From Clostridiaceae bacterium (GTDB lineage Bacteria > Bacillota > Clostridia > Lachnospirales > Lachnospiraceae): 64,000 nt of DNA. The notes under the pieces are model-generated. The model did no database searches. It worked only from the letters and a program-made list of their open reading frames with translations, and had not been told where the DNA came from. The stretch covers positions 715 to 64,714 of the forward strand of contig CAJTGF010000013.1 of assembly GCA_910575585.1 (NCBI GenBank). The letters are read 5' to 3'. Shown here piece by piece: positions 51,557 through 60,262 of the stretch. Positions within the stretch are counted from its first letter, which is position 1, and every line of letters begins with the position of its first letter. The position numbers were made by a program, and so were the translations under genes.

Positions 51557-52706
51557 ACGAGTTAGACATTATATTTATCCAGTAGATAGTTCAGAGGAAA
51601 CGTATGTTGAGCTATTGGTGAAAGTAGGATCAGAACAGGATGGTAATAATAGAGGGGTGGCTCATTTCTTGGAACATATGCTATTGGGATTTGATCGAGT
51701 ATCAAAGACTGCACGTGAAAATTATGAGTATATATGGGGGAATACAAGTTTTACTTCAACAAGTTTTAAGATTCAATTAAAAAGAGGGCAAGAAAATAGC
51801 TTAAAGAATAGCTTAAAAATTTTGCGGGATATTTGTTTGGGTAAAACATTAGATGAGAGTCTTTTTGGAATGATTTTAAATGATGTTATAGATGAATTTC
51901 ATAGATTTTCATTTGATAAAAAAGAATCTGCATTGTTGCAGGAGCTATCTTATGGAAAGGCTTACTTTCCAATTGGTGAAAAAGAATATTTATATGCTTT
52001 GGATTATGGAAAAGTTTTAAGTTTTTTTAATAGATTCTATTCTAATAGCCCAATCGCACTGGTTGTAACAGGAAATATTACATATCAGTATGTAGAAAGT
52101 TTAATTGCAGAAATATTTGGTTCCGTTAATTTTGGGGAAAGACCTTCAAGTGAAATATTTCCGGAAGTTCAATGTAAAGAGTATTGTACCCTTGCATATA
52201 ATACTGAAAAAATCTTTATGATAAAAAGAAATATGAACAATTGCAGTTTAAAAAAGCGTGTTGTTGATGATTTATCATTTATTTTTTGTGAAGATATATT
52301 AGAGAGAGTTTATTTTACTATCTTAGATAAAAAATGTGATGTGCATTGTAAGCGAATTTTTTATGATAGTGAAAGACAATATGTTTGTATACAGTTAAAG
52401 AGCGAGGATAATGCAAAAATAGAGTTGGAAAATTGGCATAACATAGGGGAAAAACTGCATAAACAAGCTATTGAAATTTTAAGTGAAGAATTATTTGAAA
52501 AGATAAAACAGGAGTATTCTTTATGTATAGAAAAAATCAGTTGCATTACGTCAGAACAGTATATAGGTGAAATAGAAAAAAATTTTTTGTTTGAAACAGA
52601 AATATTTGAAAAGCAATTGTATATTGATATCATTACTCAGATTAAGTATCAATCAGTTTATGAAGAAGTCATAAGATTAGTGAATGAGTTAAGCAAGATG
52701 TTGTAA
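51534..52706 (+). CDS. M16-family zinc metallopeptidase
   Basis: A 390-residue protein with the inverted zinc motif HFLEH in NRGVAHFLEHMLLGF and a downstream acidic residue in NDVIDEFHRF, as in M16 (insulinase-type) peptidases. No signal peptide or membrane segment is visible, so it is probably cytoplasmic. It overlaps the ABC gene by 23 bases. Start ATG 51534 has AAAGGTGA upstream; GTG 51522 is the alternative. The likely job is cleavage of the leader or of exported peptide; M16 partners are common in radical-SAM peptide operons. Confidence 0.82.
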   Translation: MQGIALNKRVRHYIYPVDSSEETYVELLVKVGSEQDGNNRGVAHFLEHMLLGFDRVSKTARENYEYIWGNTSFTSTSFKIQLKRGQENSLKNSLKILRDICLGKTLDESLFGMILNDVIDEFHRFSFDKKESALLQELSYGKAYFPIGEKEYLYALDYGKVLSFFNRFYSNSPIALVVTGNITYQYVESLIAEIFGSVNFGERPSSEIFPEVQCKEYCTLAYNTEKIFMIKRNMNNCSLKKRVVDDLSFIFCEDILERVYFTILDKKCDVHCKRIFYDSERQYVCIQLKSEDNAKIELENWHNIGEKLHKQAIEILSEELFEKIKQEYSLCIEKISCITSEQYIGEIEKNFLFETEIFEKQLYIDIITQIKYQSVYEEVIRLVNELSKML

Positions 52707-52729
52707 AATACTTGAAAAGAGAAGTATTT
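52706..52729 (+). other. Weak hairpin between the M16 and vanR genes
   Basis: AAATACTT (52706-52713) and AAGTATTT (52722-52729) pair, but there is no T-run. Read-through from the peptide genes into vanR is therefore possible. No clear promoter is visible in the 73-base gap. Confidence 0.4.
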
Positions 52730-52779
52730 ATCTATATAATAAGCTGTATATATACTTATTTAAGTGAGGAGATGGATTC

Positions 52780-53475
52780 ATGAGTGAGAAGATTCTTATT
52801 GTTGATGATGAACAAGAAATTGCTGATTTAGTTGCCTTATATTTGGAAAATGAAAATTTTGAGGTATATAAATATTATACGGCCGAAGATGCATTGAAAT
52901 ACATTAAAACTGAAACATTTGATCTTGCAATTTTGGATATTATGCTTCCAAATATAAGCGGCTTGCAGATTTGTCAGAAAATAAGAGAACGATATTGTTT
53001 TCCTGTTATTATGTTGACAGCAAAATCGCAAGAAATAGATAAAATAACAGGATTAACGTTAGGTGCAGATGATTATATAACAAAACCATTTTTACCATTA
53101 GAATTAGTTGCACGTGTAAAGGCACAGCTACGAAGATATAAGAAGTATAATACCAGTACAGAAAAAGAAGAAGAGGTTATATCGCATTCTGGGCTTCTGA
53201 TTAATATAAAAACACATGAATGTATTTTAAATGAAAAAAAATTGGAACTAACACCTACAGAGTTTTCTATTTTACGAATTCTATGCCAGAGAAAGGGAGA
53301 AGTGGTAAGTTCAGAGGAATTGTTTCATGAAATATGGGGTGATGAGTATTATTGTAAAAACAATAATACAATTACAGTACACATACGTCATTTGAGAGAA
53401 AAGATGCAGGATTCCTTTGAAGAGCCTAAGTATATAAAAACAGTATGGGGGTGCGGATATAAAATTGAAAAATAA
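52780..53475 (+). CDS. vanR: VanR-type response regulator
   Basis: A 231-residue OmpR-family regulator. The receiver domain has acidic residues D9/D10, the phosphoacceptor D53 (ILDIMLP) and the lysine in ITKPF. A C-terminal winged helix follows (LTPTEFSILRILCQRKGEV; IKTVWGCGYKIEK). The overall sequence fits VanR of G-type clusters. It overlaps vanS by 11 bases. The expected target is the promoter of the resistance genes starting at vanW. A role in peptide operon control cannot be excluded from position alone. Confidence 0.88.
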   Translation: MSEKILIVDDEQEIADLVALYLENENFEVYKYYTAEDALKYIKTETFDLAILDIMLPNISGLQICQKIRERYCFPVIMLTAKSQEIDKITGLTLGADDYITKPFLPLELVARVKAQLRRYKKYNTSTEKEEEVISHSGLLINIKTHECILNEKKLELTPTEFSILRILCQRKGEVVSSEELFHEIWGDEYYCKNNNTITVHIRHLREKMQDSFEEPKYIKTVWGCGYKIEK

Positions 53476-54598
53476 AAGACCTAAGATCATAAAGATTGCT
53501 TTTATATGTATAATAACTATATGTGCTTGCATAATGATTTTCTATCTGGTTGATTACATTTGGAATGGCAGCTTTGTAGATTGGTTTGAACATAACTATA
53601 TGATTACAGAATTCAATTATATACCAGAATCTGGTCAAGATGGAATCATACACAGACCTCAATGGTATAAATTGAAATACCTTTTGTTAGGAGTCTTTAT
53701 TTTAATTTGTTTGGCATGGATTATAACTGTTTTTGTAACTATTCGACTATCTGCAAAGTCCAGTCTGCAAAAAACTGTGACAATAGCGAGTGATATGATT
53801 TACAAGTACATGACACAGGAGAAACAGGCGATAGAAATATTTCCAAAGGAATATGCAGAGATTTCTACACAAATGGCAGAGATAAAGAGTGAAATGCAAA
53901 GACATGAGCAGATATTGAAAGAAGAGTCGGAACGAAAAAATGATTTAATTGCATATTTAGCACATGACTTAAAAACACCATTGACATCAATTATAGGTTA
54001 TTTGAGCTTATTAAGAGAAGTGCCGGATATGCCGATAGAACAGAGGATAAAATATGTAGATATTACTTTAAAAAAATCTCATCGTTTGGAAATACTAATT
54101 AATGAGTTTTTTGAAATCACTCGTTATAATCTTCAAAATATTGATTTAGAAAAAGAAAACTTAGATCTTTCTTATATGCTATATCAAATGGCAGATGAAT
54201 TTTATCCACTGTTGCAAGAGCATGGAAACACAATAAAACTAAATGTTCCAGAAAATGTAATGATCTTAGGTGATCCTGATAAACTTGCTAGAGTATTTAA
54301 TAATATTTTAAAGAATGCCATTGCATATAGTTACCGAGATACAGAAATACAAATTTGGATAGAGGTTGAAAGTGCAAAAACGAGAATATATTTTAAAAAT
54401 TCTGGAAGAACTATACCAGCAAAAAAACTAGATTCTATTTTTGAAAAATTTTTCCGTCTGGATGATGCTAGAGGAGAAAAAACTGGTGGAGCGGGTTTAG
54501 GTCTTGCCATAGCAAAAGAGATTGTTCTTTTACATAAAGGAGAAATTATAGCAGAGAGCAATAATGAAGTGACTATATTTTGTGTTGTACTCCCATAA
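53465..54598 (+). CDS. vanS: VanS-type sensor histidine kinase
   Basis: A 377-residue membrane kinase: two transmembrane segments (residues ~10-30 and ~75-97) with a short outside loop, a linker, the H-box AHDLKTPLTSIIGYLSLL with H167, an N-box (RVFNNILKNAIAYS), and a G-box (GGAGLGLAIAKEIV). It resembles VanS proteins of D-Ala-D-Ser operons. It would sense glycopeptide or wall damage and phosphorylate VanR. TTG 53465 is the start, overlapping vanR. Confidence 0.88.
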   Translation: MKNKRPKIIKIAFICIITICACIMIFYLVDYIWNGSFVDWFEHNYMITEFNYIPESGQDGIIHRPQWYKLKYLLLGVFILICLAWIITVFVTIRLSAKSSLQKTVTIASDMIYKYMTQEKQAIEIFPKEYAEISTQMAEIKSEMQRHEQILKEESERKNDLIAYLAHDLKTPLTSIIGYLSLLREVPDMPIEQRIKYVDITLKKSHRLEILINEFFEITRYNLQNIDLEKENLDLSYMLYQMADEFYPLLQEHGNTIKLNVPENVMILGDPDKLARVFNNILKNAIAYSYRDTEIQIWIEVESAKTRIYFKNSGRTIPAKKLDSIFEKFFRLDDARGEKTGGAGLGLAIAKEIVLLHKGEIIAESNNEVTIFCVVLP

Positions 54599-54664
54599 TT
54601 CTTTAAGCAGTGCAGAACACAATCTTAGGATTTTATTAGGAATTAAATAATTTAATATTAAAAT

Positions 54665-54714
54665 AAAGCCTGTTTGTTTTTGGTAAGATAAGTACCAAAA
54701 TAGACAGGCTTTTT
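54665..54714 (+). terminator. Long hairpin between vanS and vanW (terminator or attenuator)
   Basis: AAAGCCTGT (54665-54673) pairs with ACAGGCTTT (54704-54712), and an inner TTTTGGTA/TACCAAAA stem closes the loop; a short T-run follows. It ends only 14 bases before vanW, so it separates the regulator and resistance units or controls entry into them. Confidence 0.75.
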
Positions 54715-54728
54715 GAAAGGAATGCAAT

Positions 54729-55553
54729 ATGGAAAGGAAAAGAATTACTCAAATTTTTCCATGGTTACTGCCAATTAGAAAACAAGAAAGAAAATTGGTT
54801 TTTTATCTTGGTATGACATTGGATAAAAATAAGTATGCCAACAATATATCAATGAAGCAATTGCCTTATCATGTATTTAAGTCAAGCTGCCCTATGTACA
54901 ATGAAAAAACCGGATTTGATATGGTTTATCAGGAAAATAAAGTTTTCAATCTCAAATTGGCTGCTATGACATTAAGTTACTTGGTTATCGAACCACAAGA
55001 AACTTTTTCTTTTTGGAAAATAGTAAGGAAAGCGGATGATAAGGAACAATTTAGAGAGGGGTTGACTGTAACAAATGGTGTTTTAACGGCTGAATTGGGT
55101 GGTGGATTATGTCAAATGAGCAATTTGCTTTTTTGGTTGTTTTTGCATACACCACTTACGATTGTTGAAAGACATGGGCATAGAAAAAAAGACTTTCCAG
55201 AGCCTCCGAGTGATGCACCAATAGGTGTAGATGCTGCTATTTCGGAGGGGTGGTTAGATTTAAAAGTTAGGAATGATACAGATATTAGTTTTCAAATTGT
55301 TATTTCTTTTGATGAAAATAATATATATGGTGAAATTTTTGCAAGTGAAAAATTGAAGTACAGATATGAAATAACAAATCAAAACATTGTATATTATCGA
55401 AGCAATGATAAAATTTTTCAGGAGGTAGATATTGTTCAGAATAAAATATTAAATGAAACACAAATAAAGGTTGAAGAAAAAAAGATTTATAGAAATTGCT
55501 GTGAAATAGGTTATGAGCTTTCTGAGAATATAGAAGTGGAAAAAAGAAATTAA
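54729..55553 (+). CDS. vanW: VanW-family protein
   Basis: A 274-residue protein with the VanW core (ETFSFWKIVRKADDKEQFREG; AELGGGLCQMSNLLFWLFLH; HGHRKKDFPEPPSDAPIGVDAA). VanW occurs in vanB and vanG clusters; its reaction is unknown and it is not essential for resistance in known systems. No clear signal peptide is visible. It is the first gene after the hairpin, preceded by GAAAGGAA, and leads into vanG 18 bases later. Confidence 0.87.
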   Translation: MERKRITQIFPWLLPIRKQERKLVFYLGMTLDKNKYANNISMKQLPYHVFKSSCPMYNEKTGFDMVYQENKVFNLKLAAMTLSYLVIEPQETFSFWKIVRKADDKEQFREGLTVTNGVLTAELGGGLCQMSNLLFWLFLHTPLTIVERHGHRKKDFPEPPSDAPIGVDAAISEGWLDLKVRNDTDISFQIVISFDENNIYGEIFASEKLKYRYEITNQNIVYYRSNDKIFQEVDIVQNKILNETQIKVEEKKIYRNCCEIGYELSENIEVEKRN

Positions 55554-55571
55554 ACATTTTAGGAGGAAATT

Positions 55572-56714
55572 ATGAATTTATCAGTCGCAAAAAATATACC
55601 GAATGCAAAGGAGGTAAAAGAGAAGATAGATCAGAGAATGTACGAAGAAAAATCGAAATCAATAAAAACAGTAGCGGTTCTATTTGGCGGATGTTCTCCA
55701 GAATATAGTGTATCTTTGCAGTCAGCCAGTGCTGTGATTCAACAAATTGATCAGACTAGATATGATTTGGTTTTAATTGGAATTTCAAAGAAAGGGGAAT
55801 GGTTTTTGTTTGAGGGAGATCCTCAAATAATAGAAGATGACAGTTGGTGCAATAAAAAGTATTGTGTACCTGTCTATGTATCACAAAATCGGACAGAGAG
55901 GTGTGTTGTGATTTTTAGAAATGAAAAATTAGAGAAAAAGCATATTGATGTGGCGCTTCCTATAATGCATGGCAAAAATGGAGAGGATGGAACGGTTCAA
56001 GGAGTGTTTGAATTGGCAGGCATACCCATAATAGGTTGTGGTGTTTTAGCATCTGCATTATGTATGGATAAGGATAGAGCCCATAAAATGGTTTCAACAG
56101 TCGGTGTGTCAGTTCCAAAATCATTTACGATAAATAAATCAATGGATGTAAAAGGATTTATGAATAAAGCGAATGAAATGGGTTACCCGCTGTTTGTAAA
56201 ACCTATAAGAGCTGGTTCGTCTTTTGGGATTACGAAAATATCTGATTGTAATGAATTTATAGTAGCTTGTGAAAGAGCATTTACTTATGATGAAAACATC
56301 ATTATTGAGGAATTTATAGAAGGGTTTGAAGTAGGGTGTGCTGTATTGGGTAATGAAAAATTAATTGTCGGTGAGATTGATGAAATAGAATTATCAAAAG
56401 GATTTTTTGACTTTGATGAAAAATATTCATTAAAAACTTCTTCAATTCATGTTCCAGCGAGAATTAGTGATGAAACAGCAAAAAGAATCAAAGAAACGGC
56501 GAAATTAATATACAAGTGTTTGGACTGTAAAGATTTTGCAAGAGTAGACATGTTTCTGACAAGTAATGAGGAAATAGTATTTAATGAGGTAAATACTATT
56601 CCTGGTTTTACTTCCCACAGTAGATATCCCAATATGATGAAAGCAGCGGGCATTACTTTTAAGCAAATAGTAGAACGGTTATTAGAATTAGGAGGAGAAA
56701 TTTGTGAAAGTTAA
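55572..56714 (+). CDS. vanG: VanG-type D-alanine-D-serine ligase
   Basis: A 380-residue ATP-grasp ligase. Family blocks include VAVLFGGCSPEYSVSLQSASAV, LPIMHGKNGEDGTVQGVFEL, PLFVKPIRAGSSFGI and FNEVNTIPGFTSHSRYPNMM. The omega-loop segment ELSKGFFDFDEKYSLKTSS fits VanG/VanC-like D-Ala-D-Ser ligases and not D-Ala-D-Lac enzymes. It makes the altered peptidoglycan precursor that lowers vancomycin binding. AGGAGGAAATT before ATG 55572 supports this start, giving an extra ~30 residues at the N-terminus compared with usual VanG length. Confidence 0.9.
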   Translation: MNLSVAKNIPNAKEVKEKIDQRMYEEKSKSIKTVAVLFGGCSPEYSVSLQSASAVIQQIDQTRYDLVLIGISKKGEWFLFEGDPQIIEDDSWCNKKYCVPVYVSQNRTERCVVIFRNEKLEKKHIDVALPIMHGKNGEDGTVQGVFELAGIPIIGCGVLASALCMDKDRAHKMVSTVGVSVPKSFTINKSMDVKGFMNKANEMGYPLFVKPIRAGSSFGITKISDCNEFIVACERAFTYDENIIIEEFIEGFEVGCAVLGNEKLIVGEIDEIELSKGFFDFDEKYSLKTSSIHVPARISDETAKRIKETAKLIYKCLDCKDFARVDMFLTSNEEIVFNEVNTIPGFTSHSRYPNMMKAAGITFKQIVERLLELGGEICES

Positions 56715-57462
56715 AATATCAAAAGAGGATACTAAAAAAGGAAATTTAATTCTTGTTAATTCCAATTATCCCTTGACACATTTTCCAATGGAGAAAAGTA
56801 TGACAACAATATTGATTGGTGATAGAGAGATATTATTGAATCATCAAGCGGCAACGATTCTTGAACAATTACTGGAAAGTTTGCATTACAAAGGAGAGAT
56901 TGTTGCAGTGAGTGGTTTTAGGTCACAGGAAGAACAAGAAGAAATATGGAATATGTCAATTCAAAAGGAAGGAATAGAATATACGAATAAGTTTGTTGCA
57001 GTTCCGGGGCATAGTGAACATCAGACAGGTTTAGCGGTTGATTTAGCAAAAGCGCAAAAACAAATAGACAATGTTTGCCCAGATTTTCCCAGAACAGGTT
57101 TTTGTGATAAATTCAGACAAATTGCTCCTAAATATGGTTTCATAGAGAGATATATAGCTGGAAAAGAACGTATTACAGGAATTGGTGAAGAACCGTGGCA
57201 TTTTCGTTATGTGGGATTTCCGCATTCTATGATTATCTCTAAGCTGAACTTGGTATTGGAGGAATACATTGAGTTTCTAAAAAAGTCAACAAGCTTTAAT
57301 GCACCATATATTTATCATTACAGTGGAACAGACATAGAAATTTCCTATATGCAAATAGAAGCTTCGGAAAGTTTGGAATTAGATATTCCACAAAGAGTTC
57401 CTTACTTAATCTCAGGTACAAATGAAGGTGGTGTGATAGTAAGTTTATGGAGAGAACGATGA
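56704..57462 (+). CDS. vanXY: VanXY-type D,D-dipeptidase/carboxypeptidase
   Basis: A 252-residue zinc peptidase with the VanY/VanX signatures SEHQTGLAVDLAKA (zinc His and Asp) and GEEPWHFRYVGFPHS (catalytic Glu and zinc His). It destroys normal D-Ala-D-Ala ends so that D-Ala-D-Ser precursors dominate. The core is followed by an extension of ~70 residues. No membrane anchor is visible, as expected for VanXY. GTG 56704 overlaps vanG by 11 bases. No separate vanY is present. Confidence 0.88.
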   Translation: MKVKISKEDTKKGNLILVNSNYPLTHFPMEKSMTTILIGDREILLNHQAATILEQLLESLHYKGEIVAVSGFRSQEEQEEIWNMSIQKEGIEYTNKFVAVPGHSEHQTGLAVDLAKAQKQIDNVCPDFPRTGFCDKFRQIAPKYGFIERYIAGKERITGIGEEPWHFRYVGFPHSMIISKLNLVLEEYIEFLKKSTSFNAPYIYHYSGTDIEISYMQIEASESLELDIPQRVPYLISGTNEGGVIVSLWRER

Positions 57463-58469
57463 AATTTAAAAGGTATGGAGGGATAGATCATTTTCGTATG
57501 ATAGCTGCATTTTTGGTGGTAGCTATCCATATAGCGCCGCTATCATATTGGAATGAAAATATAGATTATTTAATTACTTATTGTTTAGGCAGAGTAGCAG
57601 TTCCTTTTTTCTTTATGATAACAGGATATTTTGTAATAGCACCATATATTAAAAACGGATTTGCGACAAAAAGAAAAATATATAGATATTTAATTAAGAA
57701 TGGAGTGATGTATTTAGGGGCAACCATTTTGTACATGCCTATAAATTTATATGCGGGTAATTTCCGAATAGATTTTTGGGATATAATTAAAATGTTAATT
57801 ATGGACGGTACATTTTATCATTTATGGTACTTTCCTGCAATGATAATCGGTTGCATTATTATAATAGGATTGTGCAAAAAAAGTGTAGCAGGGGCAGCAT
57901 TGTTTTCAATGGCAATGTATGTTATTGGACTGTTAGGGGACAGTTATTACGGATTTACAAGTAAGGTGCCTATATTAGTGGCAATTTTTAATGTAGTGTT
58001 TTCAATAAGCAGTTATACAAGAAATGGTGTCTTTTTTGCCCCTGCATTTTTAGTTCTTGGAACATTTATTGCTTTGCAGAAGGGCCATTATCGAATTAAA
58101 GATTGTGTAGTCGGAGTTTCAGTATCAGTATTATTTATGTTACTAGAAGGATATATAACGTATTCGATTGGGTGGCAGAAACACAATAGCATGTACATTT
58201 TCTTGCTTCCAACAATGTATTTTTTGTTCCACCTTTTATTGTTAGTTCAAACAAAAGCTGCTGTATGGATGCGAGATTTTTCAGGAATGATTTATGTGAT
58301 TCACCCGGCAATCATTATATTACTGAGAGGAATAGCAAAATATACAAGAAGCACGACGGTATTGATAAAGAATACATTTATTCAGTATATATGTGTGATT
58401 CTGCTATCTGTAGCAGTAGCTACAGTTTGTAGTTTTATCATTAGAAAGAGGAAATTAAAATGTGTTTAA
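57459..58469 (+). CDS. vanTm: Membrane half of split VanT (acyltransferase-like)
   Basis: A 336-residue integral membrane protein with about ten hydrophobic segments, beginning GGIDHFRMIAAFLVVAIHIAPL, the acyltransferase-3-like pattern found in the N-terminal half of VanT. In most vanG and vanC operons this domain is fused to the racemase; here it ends KCV-stop and the racemase is a separate gene, as in vanL. It may take up or hand over L-serine. ATG 57459 overlaps vanXY by four bases (ATGA) and has GGAGAGA upstream; ATG 57447 is the alternative start. Confidence 0.85.
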   Translation: MKFKRYGGIDHFRMIAAFLVVAIHIAPLSYWNENIDYLITYCLGRVAVPFFFMITGYFVIAPYIKNGFATKRKIYRYLIKNGVMYLGATILYMPINLYAGNFRIDFWDIIKMLIMDGTFYHLWYFPAMIIGCIIIIGLCKKSVAGAALFSMAMYVIGLLGDSYYGFTSKVPILVAIFNVVFSISSYTRNGVFFAPAFLVLGTFIALQKGHYRIKDCVVGVSVSVLFMLLEGYITYSIGWQKHNSMYIFLLPTMYFLFHLLLLVQTKAAVWMRDFSGMIYVIHPAIIILLRGIAKYTRSTTVLIKNTFIQYICVILLSVAVATVCSFIIRKRKLKCV

Positions 58470-59572
58470 AAGAAAGAGCATGGATTGAAGTTGATTTAGA
58501 TAATTTGAAATGGAATGTTTTACAAATAAAAAAAATACTTCATCAAAATACTAAAATAATGGCTGTTGTCAAAGCTAATGCATATGGACATGGGATTCGA
58601 GTGGTAATTCCAGAATTAATAAAAGTGGGTATTCATGATTTTGCAGTTGCAACTCTTTCGGAGGCAATAGAATTAAGAAAATTAATGGCAGAAGGAACAA
58701 TACTTATCTTGGGTTATACATTACCAGAAAAAGCATACTTATTGGAAAAGTTCAAATTGACACAATCAATAATTGATTTTCATTATGCACAAAAGCTGGA
58801 ATTGCAGAAGATGTCAATTGATGTGCATATTGCAATAAATACTGGAATGAATCGTATAGGTATTAATTGCAACGAAAAAGGTCAGATTATGAAAATAGTC
58901 AAGTCTAAATGTTTAAATGTGACAGGAATATATAGTCATTTATGTGTTGCAGATAGTTTTAGTTCAGATGATGTTGAATTTACGAAGTTTCAAATCTCAA
59001 AGTTTATGCAGTTAAATTCTTGGCTGAAAGCAAATGGGTATAATGTACCAATTCATATACAAAGTAGTTATGGAATTATTAATTATAGTCATTTAGAATG
59101 TGATTATGTAAGACCAGGAATTATTTTATATGGATGTTATAGTGATAATACAAAGGGCAGCATGGAGCTGAAACCAGTTTTGAGTTTAAAATCAAGAGTT
59201 ATAGAGATTAGGAGCGTAGACAACGGACAGTCTGTTGGATACGGTAGAGCATATAAAATAGAGGGGAAGAAACAGGTTGCGGTTATTGCAATAGGATATG
59301 CTGATGGCGTTCCTAGAAATATTAACTATGCTGATGTTTTAATTCGTGGGAAGCGATTTAGAATAATTGGCAGAATATGTATGGATCAATTAATGGTAGA
59401 GTTGGAAGAAAATTGTGATATGGAAATAGGGGATGAGGCAGTATTGATTGGAAAGTCTGGTAATGAAGAAATATCTGTAGAAGATTTTTCTTTTAATTGT
59501 GATACTATTTCAAACGAAATTTTAAGCAGAATGGGAAATAGACTTCCAAGAATAATAAAAAATGAATTTTAG
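58460..59572 (+). CDS. vanTr: Racemase half of split VanT (serine/alanine racemase)
   Basis: A 370-residue PLP enzyme. K38 in VVKANAYGHG binds PLP, the second catalytic tyrosine is in SVGYGRAYKI, and RICMDQLMVEL is the family C-terminal block. It would convert L-serine to D-serine for the VanG ligase. The start codon lies inside the last codons of the membrane half (10-base overlap, different frame) with AGAGGA eight bases upstream. Translational coupling, or occasional frameshifting to a fused VanT, is possible. Confidence 0.9.
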   Translation: MCLKERAWIEVDLDNLKWNVLQIKKILHQNTKIMAVVKANAYGHGIRVVIPELIKVGIHDFAVATLSEAIELRKLMAEGTILILGYTLPEKAYLLEKFKLTQSIIDFHYAQKLELQKMSIDVHIAINTGMNRIGINCNEKGQIMKIVKSKCLNVTGIYSHLCVADSFSSDDVEFTKFQISKFMQLNSWLKANGYNVPIHIQSSYGIINYSHLECDYVRPGIILYGCYSDNTKGSMELKPVLSLKSRVIEIRSVDNGQSVGYGRAYKIEGKKQVAVIAIGYADGVPRNINYADVLIRGKRFRIIGRICMDQLMVELEENCDMEIGDEAVLIGKSGNEEISVEDFSFNCDTISNEILSRMGNRLPRIIKNEF

Positions 59573-59596
59573 TTTAACAGTTGTAAGGAGATGAGT

Positions 59597-60076
59597 ATGA
59601 GTTTAAGGAGAAAGATTATTGATTATTCAAGAGGCAATAATTTAAGTAATTTTTGGAGATTATATCGGTTGCAAAAAAAAGCGAAGAATGGATTATATAG
59701 AGATATTTTGACATTTGTGATGAGTAGGTATGCACATCGTCATGGAGGATATATTGGTCCCGACACAATATTCAATAGTGTGCCAGTGCTTCCTCATGGA
59801 TTACATGGGATTTTTATTTCTCGTTATGCAGTAATAGGTGAAGAATGTTGGATTTATCAGAATGTAACTATTGGAGAAGTAAATAAAAAAGCACCTATAA
59901 TAGGGAATAATTGTTTGATTGGAGCAGGTGCAATTATCGTTGGAGGTATAAAGATCGGTGACAACGTAAAAATTGGAGCAGGTGCCGTGGTTAGTACAGA
60001 CATTTCCGATGGTTGCACGGTTGTTTCACAACCAATGCATGTAATAGAAAGAAAACTTGAGCAGTCCTGTGATTGA
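59597..60076 (+). CDS. Short serine acetyltransferase-like hexapeptide-repeat protein
   Basis: A 159-residue left-handed beta-helix acetyltransferase. It has the CysE-type blocks GPDTIFNSVPVLPHGLHGIFIS, the hexapeptide repeats (IGEECWIYQNVTIGEV; IGAGAIIVGGIKIGDNVKIGAG) and the terminal VVSTDISDGCTVV. It is shorter than CysE, lacking the N-terminal helical domain. Start ATG 59597 lies six bases after AAGGAG. It is the last gene of the van operon, 24 bases after the racemase. It could act on serine or on a wall or peptide sugar; the substrate is not evident. Confidence 0.78.
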   Translation: MSLRRKIIDYSRGNNLSNFWRLYRLQKKAKNGLYRDILTFVMSRYAHRHGGYIGPDTIFNSVPVLPHGLHGIFISRYAVIGEECWIYQNVTIGEVNKKAPIIGNNCLIGAGAIIVGGIKIGDNVKIGAGAVVSTDISDGCTVVSQPMHVIERKLEQSCD

Positions 60077-60135
60077 TAAAATTGTTTGGATTGGTAAAAA
60101 AGTAGTTATAAATAAATGGGAATTGTTATGAATGG

Positions 60136-60161
60136 AGTGGCTGAATTCAGCCACTTTTTTT
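60136..60161 (+). terminator. Terminator of the van operon
   Basis: AGTGGCTGAA and its exact inverse TTCAGCCACT form a 20-bp palindrome (60136-60155) followed by seven T. Confidence 0.92.
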
Positions 60162-60262
60162 ATGCGTAGCTCTACGTAGAGGAAGTATGCCGCAGAAGCG
60201 GTTATGGGCGCGGCGAATAGGGCAAGATAGATCTTCCCTGCCTGATTGACAGTAATGGAATT
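60162..60262 (-). pseudogene. GC-richer gene fragment on the minus strand
   Basis: This ~100-base island is more GC-rich than its surroundings. Read on the minus strand it gives a protein-like stretch (GKIYLALFAAPITASAAYFL, then YVELRIKKVAEF) that is cut off at both ends. It may be the remnant of another gene or an insertion. No family was identified. Confidence 0.35.

Noticed and set aside
52707-54728. A fourth LytTR operator before vanR or vanW
   Set aside because: I looked for GTAAAAGTTACA-like pairs at 21-bp spacing in both gaps and saw none.
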